Shown: positions 8,281-16,030 of the stretch, one piece after another | How positions within the stretch are numbered: position 1 is the first letter of the stretch | Layout: the number at the start of each line of letters is the position of its first letter | Assembly (NCBI GenBank): GCA_964423405.1 | Contig: CAYREY010000002.1 | Location: 1-64,000, forward strand | DNA from: Bog-950 sp964423405 | GTDB lineage: Bacteria; Bacteroidota; Bacteroidia; Chitinophagales; LD1 | Length of the DNA: 64,000 nt | Direction: 5' to 3' | Made by a program: the position numbers and the translations under genes | Notes under the pieces: generated by a model | What the model saw: the letters and a program-made list of their open reading frames with translations, nothing else | Databases searched by the model: none | What the model was told of the DNA's origin: nothing

Positions 8281-9915
8281 ATGAAGAAGATTTTTTTACC
8301 CCTTTTATTTGTCAGTTTGTTTTTAGGCCGGGTGCAGGCACAGTGTACCGAAACCAACGAAACCAAAGTATTGCTGATAGGCGATAGCTGGGCCTGGTTT
8401 ATGAACGTAGATGCCAGTATTAATAACGTTTTTAAAACCTGGGGTTTTAGCAATTACAAGTACCTGAGCAATACAACAGTGGCTGTAAACGGTGCCGAAA
8501 CCGACGATTTTATGAAGCCCGAAATGCAGACTGAAATACGCAGCCTGATAGATAACAACCCCTCAATAGAAGTAGTACACTTAAGCATTGGCGGAAACGA
8601 TTTTCTGGGCGATTGGAATGTAAGCATGACCCAGGCCGAAGTAGATACACTGGGCGCACATGTTATGTTCCGCCTCGATTCGGTAATCCGTTTTATTAAA
8701 ACCTGTAAGCCCGGCATTAAGGTGCTGTGGAGCGGATACTGCTATACCAATTTCAAAGAAGTAATCACTGAGTTTTTATCACCTACCAGCCACCCTTTTT
8801 ACGGCACCTGGCACGGTATGGGCGATCCGGACTTTATACAGATTAATAACATGCAGAATTATATATCGCAGGGTATAACTACTTACTGTAGCCAGAATAC
8901 CGATGTATATTATGTAAACGCCACCTCGCTCATGCAGCATATATACGGGCAAACCAGCCCCATGAGTGTGCCGCCATCGGGTACTTATGCGCCGTACACA
9001 CAGCCTATACCTATGGGCGACCCCAACTACCCTTCGCCTAAAGTAAGTATGCGCGACTGGGCTTTTACCAAAGATTGTTTCCACCTGTCGCCCGAAGCGT
9101 ATGCCCACCTGATAAGCTACCATACGCAGAAGTTTTACCATAAAGAGTTGATGGACGATTTTTATGCGCTGGCCGATAACAGCAACCAAACCGGTTCGGT
9201 ATCATCTGCCGGTAATGTATCGGGTTCATTATTTGTAGGCGAAAGTGCCGGCGAGCAGTTTGCCACCGTACTATCGTTTAACACCAGCAATATGGCCGAT
9301 ACCACACTGGCCAAAGCCAGCCTGTTTTTGCGCCGCAAAACATTAACCGGCACTAACCCGGTAAGCAGCACTATTGATGTAAAAATTAAAAGCGGCAACT
9401 TTGGCGCTACTGCCAGTGTAGAGGCCGCCGATTTCAGCGCATCGGGCGATGCAGCCGGTAACCCATGCCTGTTTGGTTCTAACACCGCCAACGGCGATTG
9501 GGTGCGCCTGGACCTGCCAGCCAGCTTTTTGCCTTATATTAATAACAATGCAAACGTGCAGTTTATTGTAACCACACCGGGTGCCACTGGCGGTAAAACA
9601 GAATTTTACGATGCTACTGACCCTGATTTTGCACCAGTGCTAAACACTAAATATGGTCAGGTTACCGGTATAAACGAAGCCGGTAAACAAAAAGCATTTA
9701 ACGTGTACCCTAACCCTACCAGCGGCCGCCTTACTATCGAACCGGTTAACGAAATAATAACCGGTGTAGAAATAACCAATACCCTGGGTGCAGTGGTGCT
9801 TACCCCACAATTGCACAATAACAGTATTGATATCAGCAGCCTGCCTGCAGGTATGTACATGTTAAACATAACTACCGCCAACGGCAAAGCCGCGCAGCGT
9901 ATTTATAAAGAGTAA
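8281..9915 (+). CDS. T9SS-exported SGNH/GDSL hydrolase
   Basis: A 544-residue secreted protein. A signal peptide (MKKIFLPLLFVSLFLGRVQA) is followed by an SGNH hydrolase domain with block I GDSW (about 34-37), block III GGND, and the catalytic Asp/His region DCFHLSPEAYAHL. Residues about 345-460 form a beta-rich module resembling the DNRLRE-type domain seen after secreted hydrolases. The last 75 residues are a T9SS type A sorting domain (VYPNPTSGRL ... GMYMLNITTANGK). The start at 8281 gives the signal peptide; an upstream in-frame ATG does not. Predicted to be an esterase, acyl- or carbohydrate-acetyl hydrolase at the cell surface or released. A hairpin terminator follows. Confidence 0.85.
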   Translation: MKKIFLPLLFVSLFLGRVQAQCTETNETKVLLIGDSWAWFMNVDASINNVFKTWGFSNYKYLSNTTVAVNGAETDDFMKPEMQTEIRSLIDNNPSIEVVHLSIGGNDFLGDWNVSMTQAEVDTLGAHVMFRLDSVIRFIKTCKPGIKVLWSGYCYTNFKEVITEFLSPTSHPFYGTWHGMGDPDFIQINNMQNYISQGITTYCSQNTDVYYVNATSLMQHIYGQTSPMSVPPSGTYAPYTQPIPMGDPNYPSPKVSMRDWAFTKDCFHLSPEAYAHLISYHTQKFYHKELMDDFYALADNSNQTGSVSSAGNVSGSLFVGESAGEQFATVLSFNTSNMADTTLAKASLFLRRKTLTGTNPVSSTIDVKIKSGNFGATASVEAADFSASGDAAGNPCLFGSNTANGDWVRLDLPASFLPYINNNANVQFIVTTPGATGGKTEFYDATDPDFAPVLNTKYGQVTGINEAGKQKAFNVYPNPTSGRLTIEPVNEIITGVEITNTLGAVVLTPQLHNNSIDISSLPAGMYMLNITTANGKAAQRIYKE

Positions 9916-9937
9916 ATACAGCACGGTTTAACATAAT

Positions 9938-9978
9938 AACAAGGCCATACTATACAACGGTATGGCCTTGTTGCTTTT
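9938..9978 (+). terminator. Terminator-like hairpin after the SGNH hydrolase
   Basis: 13-bp perfect arms (aacaaggccatac at 9938-9950 and gtatggccttgtt at 9960-9972) with a 9-base loop, followed by gctttt. Confidence 0.65.
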
Positions 9979-10043
9979 AGCGCGAACCTATTTTGGTTTT
10001 CAGGTGTTGAATGTTCACTTTAGCGCCGTTAAATTTTTGTGTT

Positions 10044-11126
10044 ATGGCTCCACATGTTCGCAGGGTAGTTGGTATATGGTTGCTGGTGGGTTGTGTAATG
10101 GTTTTTTTTCAGGTAATACTGGGGGGAATAACACGGCTTACTGAGTCGGGTTTATCTATCACCCAATGGAAACCCATTAATGGTATTGTGCCACCACTTA
10201 ACGAGGCCGACTGGAACCAGGAGTTTGATTTGTACAAACAGAAAGTACAATACAAAGTGATTAACGAGGGTATGACCCTGGCCGAGTTTAAATGGATTTT
10301 TTTCTGGGAGTTTTTTCACCGGTTCTGGGGCCGCATGTTTGCCGTGGTGTTTATCTTCCCTTTTATTTATTTCCTTTCTAAAAAGTATCTCAGCAAGCAA
10401 CTCATTTACTCGCTTATAGGTTTGTTTTTGTTTGGCGGCCTGCAGGGTTTTGTGGGTTGGATAATGGTGAAAGGCGGGCTTACCGGTGTGTTTGTGCCAC
10501 CCCTGCGCTTAACGGTACACCTGGTACTGGCGTTTATATTATTGGCCTGGACGGTGTGGCTTACATTATCGGTACTGCGAGAGAATTATCAATTATCAAT
10601 AACCAATTATCAATTAAAGCCACTACGTAGTTTGGCTATTGGTATTGCCGTAGTGTTGCTGGTGCAAATATTTTTAGGCGGTATAGTATCGGGTATGAAA
10701 GCAGGTTTAGCGTACCCCAGCTGGCCCGATATGAATGGCGAGTATATACCGGCAGCCTTGTTCAGCGAACCGGTTACCTGGGCCGGCTTTACCAGCTACC
10801 TGCCGCAAGACCACTGGGGCCGCACCTTTATACAGTTTACACACCGCAGTACGGCGTACCTGCTGGTAATATTGGTTGCCCTGTTCTGGTATAAATCGCG
10901 CAACATTACCAGTGATAGCATTTTTAAACTGGGGCTCAATTTTTTTCCGTTGCTTATTACACTACAGGCCCTGCTGGGTATTATAACCGTGCTTAACTGC
11001 ACCGGTAAAATTCCGCTGGGTTGGGGTATGCTGCACCAGGGCGGTGCCATGCTGCTTGTAGCCGAAATGGTTTTTATTATTTTCCATCTTTATAAAACAG
11101 GTGGAACCGATACAGTGCAAAGTTGA
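10044..11126 (+). CDS. ctaA: Heme A synthase (COX15/CtaA family)
   Basis: A 360-residue inner-membrane protein predicted to convert heme O to heme A for aa3-type cytochrome oxidases. It has two four-helix halves and the conserved heme-ligand histidines: WEFFHRFWGR, LRLTVHLVLA, QFTHRSTAY and WGMLHQGGAM. Other family marks are GGITRLTESGLSITQW and GLAYPSWPDMNGEY. The ATG at 10044 (MAPHVRRVVGIW) was preferred to a start at 10011. Oddity: the loop between the halves contains an in-frame insert of tandem caattat-type repeats (10584-10616, ENYQLSITNYQLK). It overlaps the next gene by 26 bases. Confidence 0.93.
   Translation: MAPHVRRVVGIWLLVGCVMVFFQVILGGITRLTESGLSITQWKPINGIVPPLNEADWNQEFDLYKQKVQYKVINEGMTLAEFKWIFFWEFFHRFWGRMFAVVFIFPFIYFLSKKYLSKQLIYSLIGLFLFGGLQGFVGWIMVKGGLTGVFVPPLRLTVHLVLAFILLAWTVWLTLSVLRENYQLSITNYQLKPLRSLAIGIAVVLLVQIFLGGIVSGMKAGLAYPSWPDMNGEYIPAALFSEPVTWAGFTSYLPQDHWGRTFIQFTHRSTAYLLVILVALFWYKSRNITSDSIFKLGLNFFPLLITLQALLGIITVLNCTGKIPLGWGMLHQGGAMLLVAEMVFIIFHLYKTGGTDTVQS
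10584..10616 (+). repeat. Short tandem 'caattat' repeat inside ctaA
   Basis: Three imperfect copies of aattatcaatta/accaattatc-type sequence lie in frame within the interdomain loop of CtaA. This sequence class is normally intergenic in Bacteroidota. It stays in frame and sits between membrane helices, so it is likely tolerated. Confidence 0.6.
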
Positions 11127-11379
11127 GGGTGTATTTAACCTAACCGGCAAAAGCTGGGTAGTGTTAGTTGAGTGCATTACCGAAGGTTATAAGTTTAGTT
11201 ATAACAAGCCATATTTACTCGGCGGCTATGCCGGCAATATGTTTGCCCCCATGGCAGCAAAAGATAAGCAAGGTAACGACCGGCTGCACCTTTACTGCTT
11301 TACGTTGAACAATCAGGAGGACAGATATAAATTTAAAGAAGGCGATGTAGTTACATTAACCAACACCACACCACTATGA
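11101..11379 (+). CDS. Hypothetical protein between ctaA and an MFS transporter
   Basis: A 92-residue soluble protein that I do not recognise. It begins at a GTG inside the last codons of ctaA (26-base overlap), and its stop overlaps the ATG of the next gene (ATGA), so translation looks coupled on both sides. It has no signal peptide or membrane helix. The composition suggests a small beta-rich fold, with GKSWVVLVECITEGYKFSY and a C-terminal KFKEGDVVTLTN that recalls an OB- or SH3-like barrel; this is only an impression. Tight coupling supports a real gene. Confidence 0.7.
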   Translation: MEPIQCKVEGVFNLTGKSWVVLVECITEGYKFSYNKPYLLGGYAGNMFAPMAAKDKQGNDRLHLYCFTLNNQEDRYKFKEGDVVTLTNTTPL

Positions 11380-12659
11380 GCGAAAAGAAAAGCTCTTTCA
11401 TTACCTATTTTATAATTGTAGTAGCAGCCCTGGGCTACTTTGTAGATATATACGACCTGATACTTTTTAATGTGGTTAAAAAGGAAAGCCTGGAAGTATT
11501 AATGAAAGGTGCTACGCCCGAACTGATTAAAAGCACGGGCATTTTTCTGTTCAACATGCAAATGACCGGTATGCTGCTGGGCGGCATACTATGGGGTATA
11601 TGGGGCGATAAAAAAGGCCGCCTATCGGTGTTGTTTGGTTCTATACTGCTTTACTCAACCGCCAATGTGGTAAATGCGTTTGTAACCAGCATACCCATGT
11701 ATGCTATTATACGGGTTGTAGCCGGTATAGGCCTTGCCGGCGAACTGGGCGCGGGCATAACCCTGGTAAGCGAAACCATGAGTAAGGAAAAGCGCGGCTA
11801 TGGCACCATGATTATAGTATCGTTTGGTGCGCTGGGTGCTGTGTTTGCCGCTGTGGTAGGTGCCAATGGGCAGGCTATAGGCCAAGTACTGGGCAGCATT
11901 TTTAATACCACGTTTGCCAACTGGCAGGTAGCTTATATTATAGGTGGTGTAATGGGTTTGTTGCTGCTGATGCTGCGTGTGGGCACTATCGAATCGGGTA
12001 TGTTTAAAAGCGTACTGCAAACCGATGTACGCAAAGGCGATATACTGATGTTGTTCAACAACAAAGAGCGGTTTTTGAAATACATTAAGTGTATTCTGGT
12101 AGGCCTGCCTATCTGGTATTTTATTGGGCTGATAGTAGCCAACAGCGAACTTATTTGGGCCAAAGACCTGGAGGTGCAGGGCAAGGTGGTAAACGGCTCG
12201 GCGCTGATGTATGCTTACCTGGGCCTGAGTGTGGGCGATGTGTTTAGCGGGTTAATCAGTCAGCTATTGCGCAGCCGCCGCAAAGTGGTATTGTTGTATC
12301 TGGCATTTAGTATTATGCTGCTGGTTTACTTTTTGTTTTTTGCCAAAGGTATTTCGGTAAATGGTTTTTACCTGCTTACTTTTCTGGTGGGTTGTGCTAC
12401 CGGCTACTGGGCCATATTTGTAACCATTGCTGCCGAGCAGTTTGGTACCAATATCCGTTCTACAGTTACCAATACGGTACCCAACTTTGTACGCGGCTCG
12501 GTGCCCATTATTACCATGTTGTTTCAGCTTCTTACCGCTAACCTGGTAAACAACGTTACGGCGGCGTTTGTGGTTGGGCTGCTGTGTATGGGGCTGGCCC
12601 TGTGGGCTATACTGGGCGCACACGAAACCTTTGCCAAAGACCTGGATTATACCGAGTAA
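11376..12659 (+). CDS. MFS transporter
   Basis: A 427-residue inner-membrane protein of the major facilitator superfamily with about 12 helices. Visible marks: the first helix region ALGYFVDIYDLILFNVV, the loop 2-3 motif GGILWGIWGDKKGRLSVLFG, and GELGAGITLVSETMSKEKRG after helix 4, reminiscent of the sugar/organic-acid transporter (SP/ACS-like) branches. The ATG overlaps the stop of the preceding small gene, making ctaA - unknown - MFS one operon. The substrate cannot be inferred. Confidence 0.85.
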   Translation: MSEKKSSFITYFIIVVAALGYFVDIYDLILFNVVKKESLEVLMKGATPELIKSTGIFLFNMQMTGMLLGGILWGIWGDKKGRLSVLFGSILLYSTANVVNAFVTSIPMYAIIRVVAGIGLAGELGAGITLVSETMSKEKRGYGTMIIVSFGALGAVFAAVVGANGQAIGQVLGSIFNTTFANWQVAYIIGGVMGLLLLMLRVGTIESGMFKSVLQTDVRKGDILMLFNNKERFLKYIKCILVGLPIWYFIGLIVANSELIWAKDLEVQGKVVNGSALMYAYLGLSVGDVFSGLISQLLRSRRKVVLLYLAFSIMLLVYFLFFAKGISVNGFYLLTFLVGCATGYWAIFVTIAAEQFGTNIRSTVTNTVPNFVRGSVPIITMLFQLLTANLVNNVTAAFVVGLLCMGLALWAILGAHETFAKDLDYTE

Positions 12660-12725
12660 AAGACCTGACACAATACGCTGATAAAAAGCACGTTATAACA
12701 CCATTTCAACATGCCAAAACATTTT

Positions 12726-12756
12726 TTTGGCAAAGGGCGGGATGTTTTTACTTTCG
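12726..12756 (+). promoter_or_regulatory. Promoter of acpP
   Basis: TTTG (12726-12729), a 19-base spacer, then TACTTTCG (12749-12756), one base from TAnnTTTG. It ends 23 bases before the acpP ATG. Confidence 0.65.
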
Positions 12757-12779
12757 CACCACATTTAAAACCAAAAGAC

Positions 12780-13019
12780 ATGTCAAACATCGCAGAAAGA
12801 GTTAAGAAAATTATCGTTGACAAACTGGGCGTTGAAGAAAGCCAGGTAACACCTGAAGCAAGCTTTACGAACGACCTTGGCGCCGATTCGCTTGATACTG
12901 TGGAATTGATTATGGAGTTCGAAAAAGAATTCAATATTTCTATCCCTGATGAGCAGGCTGAAACGATAGGCACTGTTGGACAAGCCATTGAATACCTCGA
13001 AAAAACGGTAAGTAAATAA
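12780..13019 (+). CDS. acpP: Acyl carrier protein
   Basis: A 79-residue acidic carrier of growing acyl chains for fatty acid synthesis. The phosphopantetheine attachment serine is Ser37 in GADSLDTVE. It has the usual four-helix length and composition. The ATG at 12780 (MSNIAERVKK) is the standard start and lies just behind a consensus promoter; an upstream in-frame start at 12711 lies before the promoter and is rejected. Followed by its own terminator, then fabF. Confidence 0.96.
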   Translation: MSNIAERVKKIIVDKLGVEESQVTPEASFTNDLGADSLDTVELIMEFEKEFNISIPDEQAETIGTVGQAIEYLEKTVSK

Positions 13020-13041
13020 TAGAGCTTGAAAAAATTGAAAG

Positions 13042-13073
13042 GTGGCAGATGAATAATCTGCCACTTTGTTTTT
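13042..13073 (+). terminator. Terminator after acpP
   Basis: 9-bp stem gtggcagat / atctgccac (13042-13050, 13056-13064), loop gaata, followed by tttgttttta. Confidence 0.8.
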
Positions 13074-13108
13074 ATAATAGTGCCGTTAATGTAGTGCCTT
13101 GTATAGCT

Positions 13109-13141
13109 AACCCCGAAAGGGTTTAAAACCCTTTCGGGGTT
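13109..13141. repeat. REP-like 33-base palindrome, copy 1
   Basis: Perfect 16-bp arms (aaccccgaaagggttt and its complement) around a single loop base A. The same element, differing only in the loop base (G), occurs at 35099-35131. Lies between acpP and fabF. Confidence 0.8.
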
Positions 13142-13230
13142 TATACAAAACGAAACAGGGCCCGCGCAGATTTTTAGGAAAATAAAAGGCACTAACCCGC
13201 GTTGTTAACGCACTTTAATTTTCCGGCACA

Positions 13231-13440
13231 TAATTGCAGAGAGCATGGTTTTGAAAAGAGCAGTAGTTACCGGCCTTGGCGCCCTNNNNNNNNNNNNNNN
13301 NNNNNNNNNNNNNNNNNNNNNNNNNNNNNNNNNNNNNNNNNNNNNNNNNNNNNNNNNNNNNNNNNNNNNNNNNNNNNNNNNNNNNTAATTGCAGAGAGCA
13401 TGGTTTTGAAAAGAGCAGTAGTTACCGGCCTTGGCGCCCT
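13231..13440. other. Scaffold gap flanked by a 55-base duplication (artefact)
   Basis: 100 Ns at 13286-13385 lie between exact copies of the same 55 bases (13231-13285 and 13386-13440). The natural reading is two contigs overlapping by 55 bases that were scaffolded without merging, so no sequence is missing. The left copy contains a duplicate of the fabF start codon. Confidence 0.9.
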
Positions 13441-14656
13441 TACCCCGATAGGCAACAACGCCGGCGAGTTTTGGAATAATTTATTGAATGGTGTAAGCGG
13501 TGCTGCTCCCATTACACGTTTCGATGTATCTAAGTTCCGTACCCGCTTTGCCTGCGAGGTAAAAAATTTCGACCCGCTTAACTTTATCGACCGCAAAGAG
13601 GTAAAACGTATCGACCGGTTTACCCAGTATGCATTGGTAAGCAGCGATGAAGCAATAAAAGATGCCGGGCTTGACCTGGCAACCGGTTTAAATAAAGACC
13701 GCGTTGGTGTAATATGGGGATCGGGTGTTGGCGGGCTCGATGTTTTTCACGAAGAGATTATTGCCTATGCCAAAAGCGATGGCACACCGCGTTTCAATCC
13801 GTTTTATGTGCCTAAAATGATTATTGATATAGCCGCCGGGCTTATATCTATGAAATGGGGCTACCGCGGCCCTAACTTTGCAACCGTAGCCGCCTGTGCC
13901 ACCAGCAACATAGCGCTGATAGAAGCATTTAACCTGATACGCTTAAATAAAGCATCGGTGTTTGTTACCGGTGGTAGTGAAGCACCTATCAGCCCCGGCG
14001 GGGTGGGTGGCTTTAACGCCATGCGTGCATTGAGCGAGCGTAACGATTCGCCGCAAACGGCCTCGCGCCCGTTTGATAAAGACCGAGATGGCTTTGTAAT
14101 AGGTGAAGGCGCCGGTGCTATAGTGGTAGAAGAACTGGAACACGCCCTGGCGCGTGGTGCTAAAATATATTGCGAACTGGTAGGCGGCGGCCTTAGTGCC
14201 GATGCACACCACCTTACGGCACCCCACCCCGAGGGTTTAGGCGCTGCTATTGTAATGAACAGCACCCTGGAAGATGCAGGCCTAAAACCTACCGATGTAG
14301 ATTATATAAATGTGCATGGTACCTCTACCCCACTGGGCGATATAGCAGAGCTTACGGCCATTAAAAAAGTGTTTGGTGAACATGCGTATAACCTGAATAT
14401 ATCAAGCACCAAATCTATGACCGGCCACCTGCTGGGCGCTGCCGGTGCTGTAGAAGCCCTGGCCAGTATAATGGCAATAAAAGAGGGTATAGTACCACCT
14501 ACCATCAACCACTTTACCGACGACCCCGATATTGACCCTAAACTGAACCTAACTTTTAATACCCCCCAAAAGCGCAACATAAACGTGGCCATGAGCAACG
14601 GCTTTGGTTTTGGCGGCCACAATGCAACCGTGCTGTTTAAAAAGTACGAAGGGTAA
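13400..14656 (+). CDS. fabF: Beta-ketoacyl-ACP synthase II
   Basis: A 418-residue condensing enzyme that extends acyl-ACP with malonyl-ACP. The catalytic triad is Cys166 (ATVAACATSN), His306 (NVHGTSTPLGD) and His343 (KSMTGHLLGAAGAVEA). The start at 13400 (MVLKRAVVTGLGALTPIG) is the standard KAS II start. Apparent N-terminal extension across the N gap is an artefact of the 55-base duplicated contig end. Follows acpP as is usual in Bacteroidota; rnc normally comes next but here a toxin-antitoxin pair intervenes. Confidence 0.96.
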   Translation: MVLKRAVVTGLGALTPIGNNAGEFWNNLLNGVSGAAPITRFDVSKFRTRFACEVKNFDPLNFIDRKEVKRIDRFTQYALVSSDEAIKDAGLDLATGLNKDRVGVIWGSGVGGLDVFHEEIIAYAKSDGTPRFNPFYVPKMIIDIAAGLISMKWGYRGPNFATVAACATSNIALIEAFNLIRLNKASVFVTGGSEAPISPGGVGGFNAMRALSERNDSPQTASRPFDKDRDGFVIGEGAGAIVVEELEHALARGAKIYCELVGGGLSADAHHLTAPHPEGLGAAIVMNSTLEDAGLKPTDVDYINVHGTSTPLGDIAELTAIKKVFGEHAYNLNISSTKSMTGHLLGAAGAVEALASIMAIKEGIVPPTINHFTDDPDIDPKLNLTFNTPQKRNINVAMSNGFGFGGHNATVLFKKYEG

Positions 14657-14712
14657 TCAGCTAAATAAGCTTTCTTGGTTTTGTATTATCTTTATAGCTC
14701 AAACAATATGTT

Positions 14713-14919
14713 ATGAAGGTAACTTTGAATATAGATGACAGCAAGGCTGCGTTTCTTCTGGAGCTGTTGGGTAGCCTAGATTATGTTACCATAGATACCG
14801 ATGAACAGATGGAAGTGCCTGAGTGGCACAAGGAGATTGTACGCCAGCGCATTAAAGACGCCAAACCGGAGGACTATATTACATGGGATGAAATGAAGAA
14901 AAAGATAAAATTGAAGTAG
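14713..14919 (+). CDS. Putative antitoxin of a ParE/RelE-type module
   Basis: A 68-residue protein, MKVTLNIDD then a helical region and the C-terminal pattern VPEWHKEIVRQRIKDAKP ... TWDEMKKKIK. The segment from VPEWHKE to the conserved tryptophan resembles the addiction-module antitoxin component found before ParE/RelE-like toxins. The stop is only 3 bases before the toxin start, typical of a cotranscribed pair. No separate DNA-binding motif is obvious in its N terminus. Identification rests on size, sequence pattern and neighbour. Confidence 0.75.
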   Translation: MKVTLNIDDSKAAFLLELLGSLDYVTIDTDEQMEVPEWHKEIVRQRIKDAKPEDYITWDEMKKKIKLK

Positions 14920-14922
14920 AGC

Positions 14923-15231
14923 ATGAAAGGCTTTTTAGTCACTGTTTTACCCCGTGCTTTATACGATATTCAGGATGCTGTTTACTATTACGAGAGCCTA
15001 AGCCCGGGCTTAGGCCGTAAATTTTTTGAAGAGGTAGATACATTTATGCAGGTACTGACAAAGTCTCCTTTTTATCAGGTACGTTATGATAACGTTCGTT
15101 GCCTGCCATTAAAAAAATTCCCTTACATGATACATTTCAGAGTGGATGAAGTACAGCGGGTGGTACGTGTTGAAGCCATTATAAACTGCTATAAAAACCC
15201 TGACACCACCTGGCTGGTAAATGAACCATAG
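14923..15231 (+). CDS. ParE/RelE-superfamily toxin
   Basis: A 102-residue protein of the RelE/ParE fold: VTVLPRALYDIQDAVYYYESLSPGLGRKF, then VRCLPLKKFPYMIHFRVDE and a final strand VRVEAIINCYKNPDTTW. This spacing of an N-terminal helix pair and the FPY..HF strand is characteristic of the ParE branch, whose studied members poison gyrase; RelE relatives cleave mRNA. The activity of this copy is unknown. Paired with the upstream antitoxin and inserted between fabF and rnc, normally neighbours. Confidence 0.82.
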   Translation: MKGFLVTVLPRALYDIQDAVYYYESLSPGLGRKFFEEVDTFMQVLTKSPFYQVRYDNVRCLPLKKFPYMIHFRVDEVQRVVRVEAIINCYKNPDTTWLVNEP

Positions 15232-15304
15232 CTACTACTATGCTTAAATACAAAAAGCATTAAATTGCACCAGACTTAACATCAACAGTCGCTCAGATTT
15301 AGTT

Positions 15305-16030
15305 TTGATACGTAAAATCTACAACACTCTTTTTTCTACCGATAAAGAACTGGCTGCGTACATACGCAGTGTTACTGGTATTACACCCGGCAACCTTAAG
15401 TTGTTTAAGCAGGTGTTTCAGCACCGCAGCAAGTTTATAGAACCTAAAGAAAACAACGAGCGCCTTGAACTGCTTGGCGATGCCATACTGGATGCCATAG
15501 TGTGCGAGTTTCTGTTTAAAAAATATCCATACAAAGAAGAAGGGTTTATAACCGAGCTGCGCTCGAAAATTGTAAACCGTAAATCGCTGAACGAAGTTGG
15601 TACCAAACTGGGCCTGGTAGATAAACTGGCATTTAACCGCCGCAGCATGAACGATGTTTCGAAAGACCTGGCCGGCAATACCTTTGAAGCACTGGTAGGT
15701 GCGGTGTACCTCGATTCGGGTTTTGATGCTACCCGTAAGTTTATAATGAAACGGGTATTGAAAAACCTGATAGATGTAGATAGTCTGGAGATAACCAATA
15801 CCGATTATAAAAGCCAGATATTCCATTACATACAACGCGAAGGCAAAAGCATAGAGTTTAAAGTAATAGAAGAGAAAACCCGTAACCGCCGGGCTTACTT
15901 TATAATAGAGCTGCACATCAATGCAAAATCGGTATCGCGCGGCGAAGGTTTCAGCAAAAAAATTGCCGAGCAGAATGCCGCTATGAACGCCCTTAAAGCA
16001 CTGGGTGTAGAAGGCAGCGCCGAAGCCTGA
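15305..16030 (+). CDS. rnc: Ribonuclease III
   Basis: A 241-residue endonuclease that cleaves double-stranded RNA in rRNA and mRNA processing. The RNase III signature is NERLELLGDA at about 51-60, with the second acidic cluster KDLAGNTFEALVGAVYLD. The C-terminal dsRNA-binding domain (about 165-236) ends with GFSKKIAEQNAAMNALKAL. The start is a TTG (15305): no ATG or GTG upstream gives a full N-terminal domain, and MIRKIYNTLFSTDKELAAYI fits Bacteroidota relatives. Convergent with the SGNH hydrolase gene, stops adjacent. Confidence 0.94.
   Translation: MIRKIYNTLFSTDKELAAYIRSVTGITPGNLKLFKQVFQHRSKFIEPKENNERLELLGDAILDAIVCEFLFKKYPYKEEGFITELRSKIVNRKSLNEVGTKLGLVDKLAFNRRSMNDVSKDLAGNTFEALVGAVYLDSGFDATRKFIMKRVLKNLIDVDSLEITNTDYKSQIFHYIQREGKSIEFKVIEEKTRNRRAYFIIELHINAKSVSRGEGFSKKIAEQNAAMNALKALGVEGSAEA

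Noticed and set aside
13202..13399. An N-terminal extension of FabF across the N gap
   Set aside because: It consists of the duplicated 55 bases read in a different frame plus Ns; the standard start MVLKRAVVTG lies at 13400.
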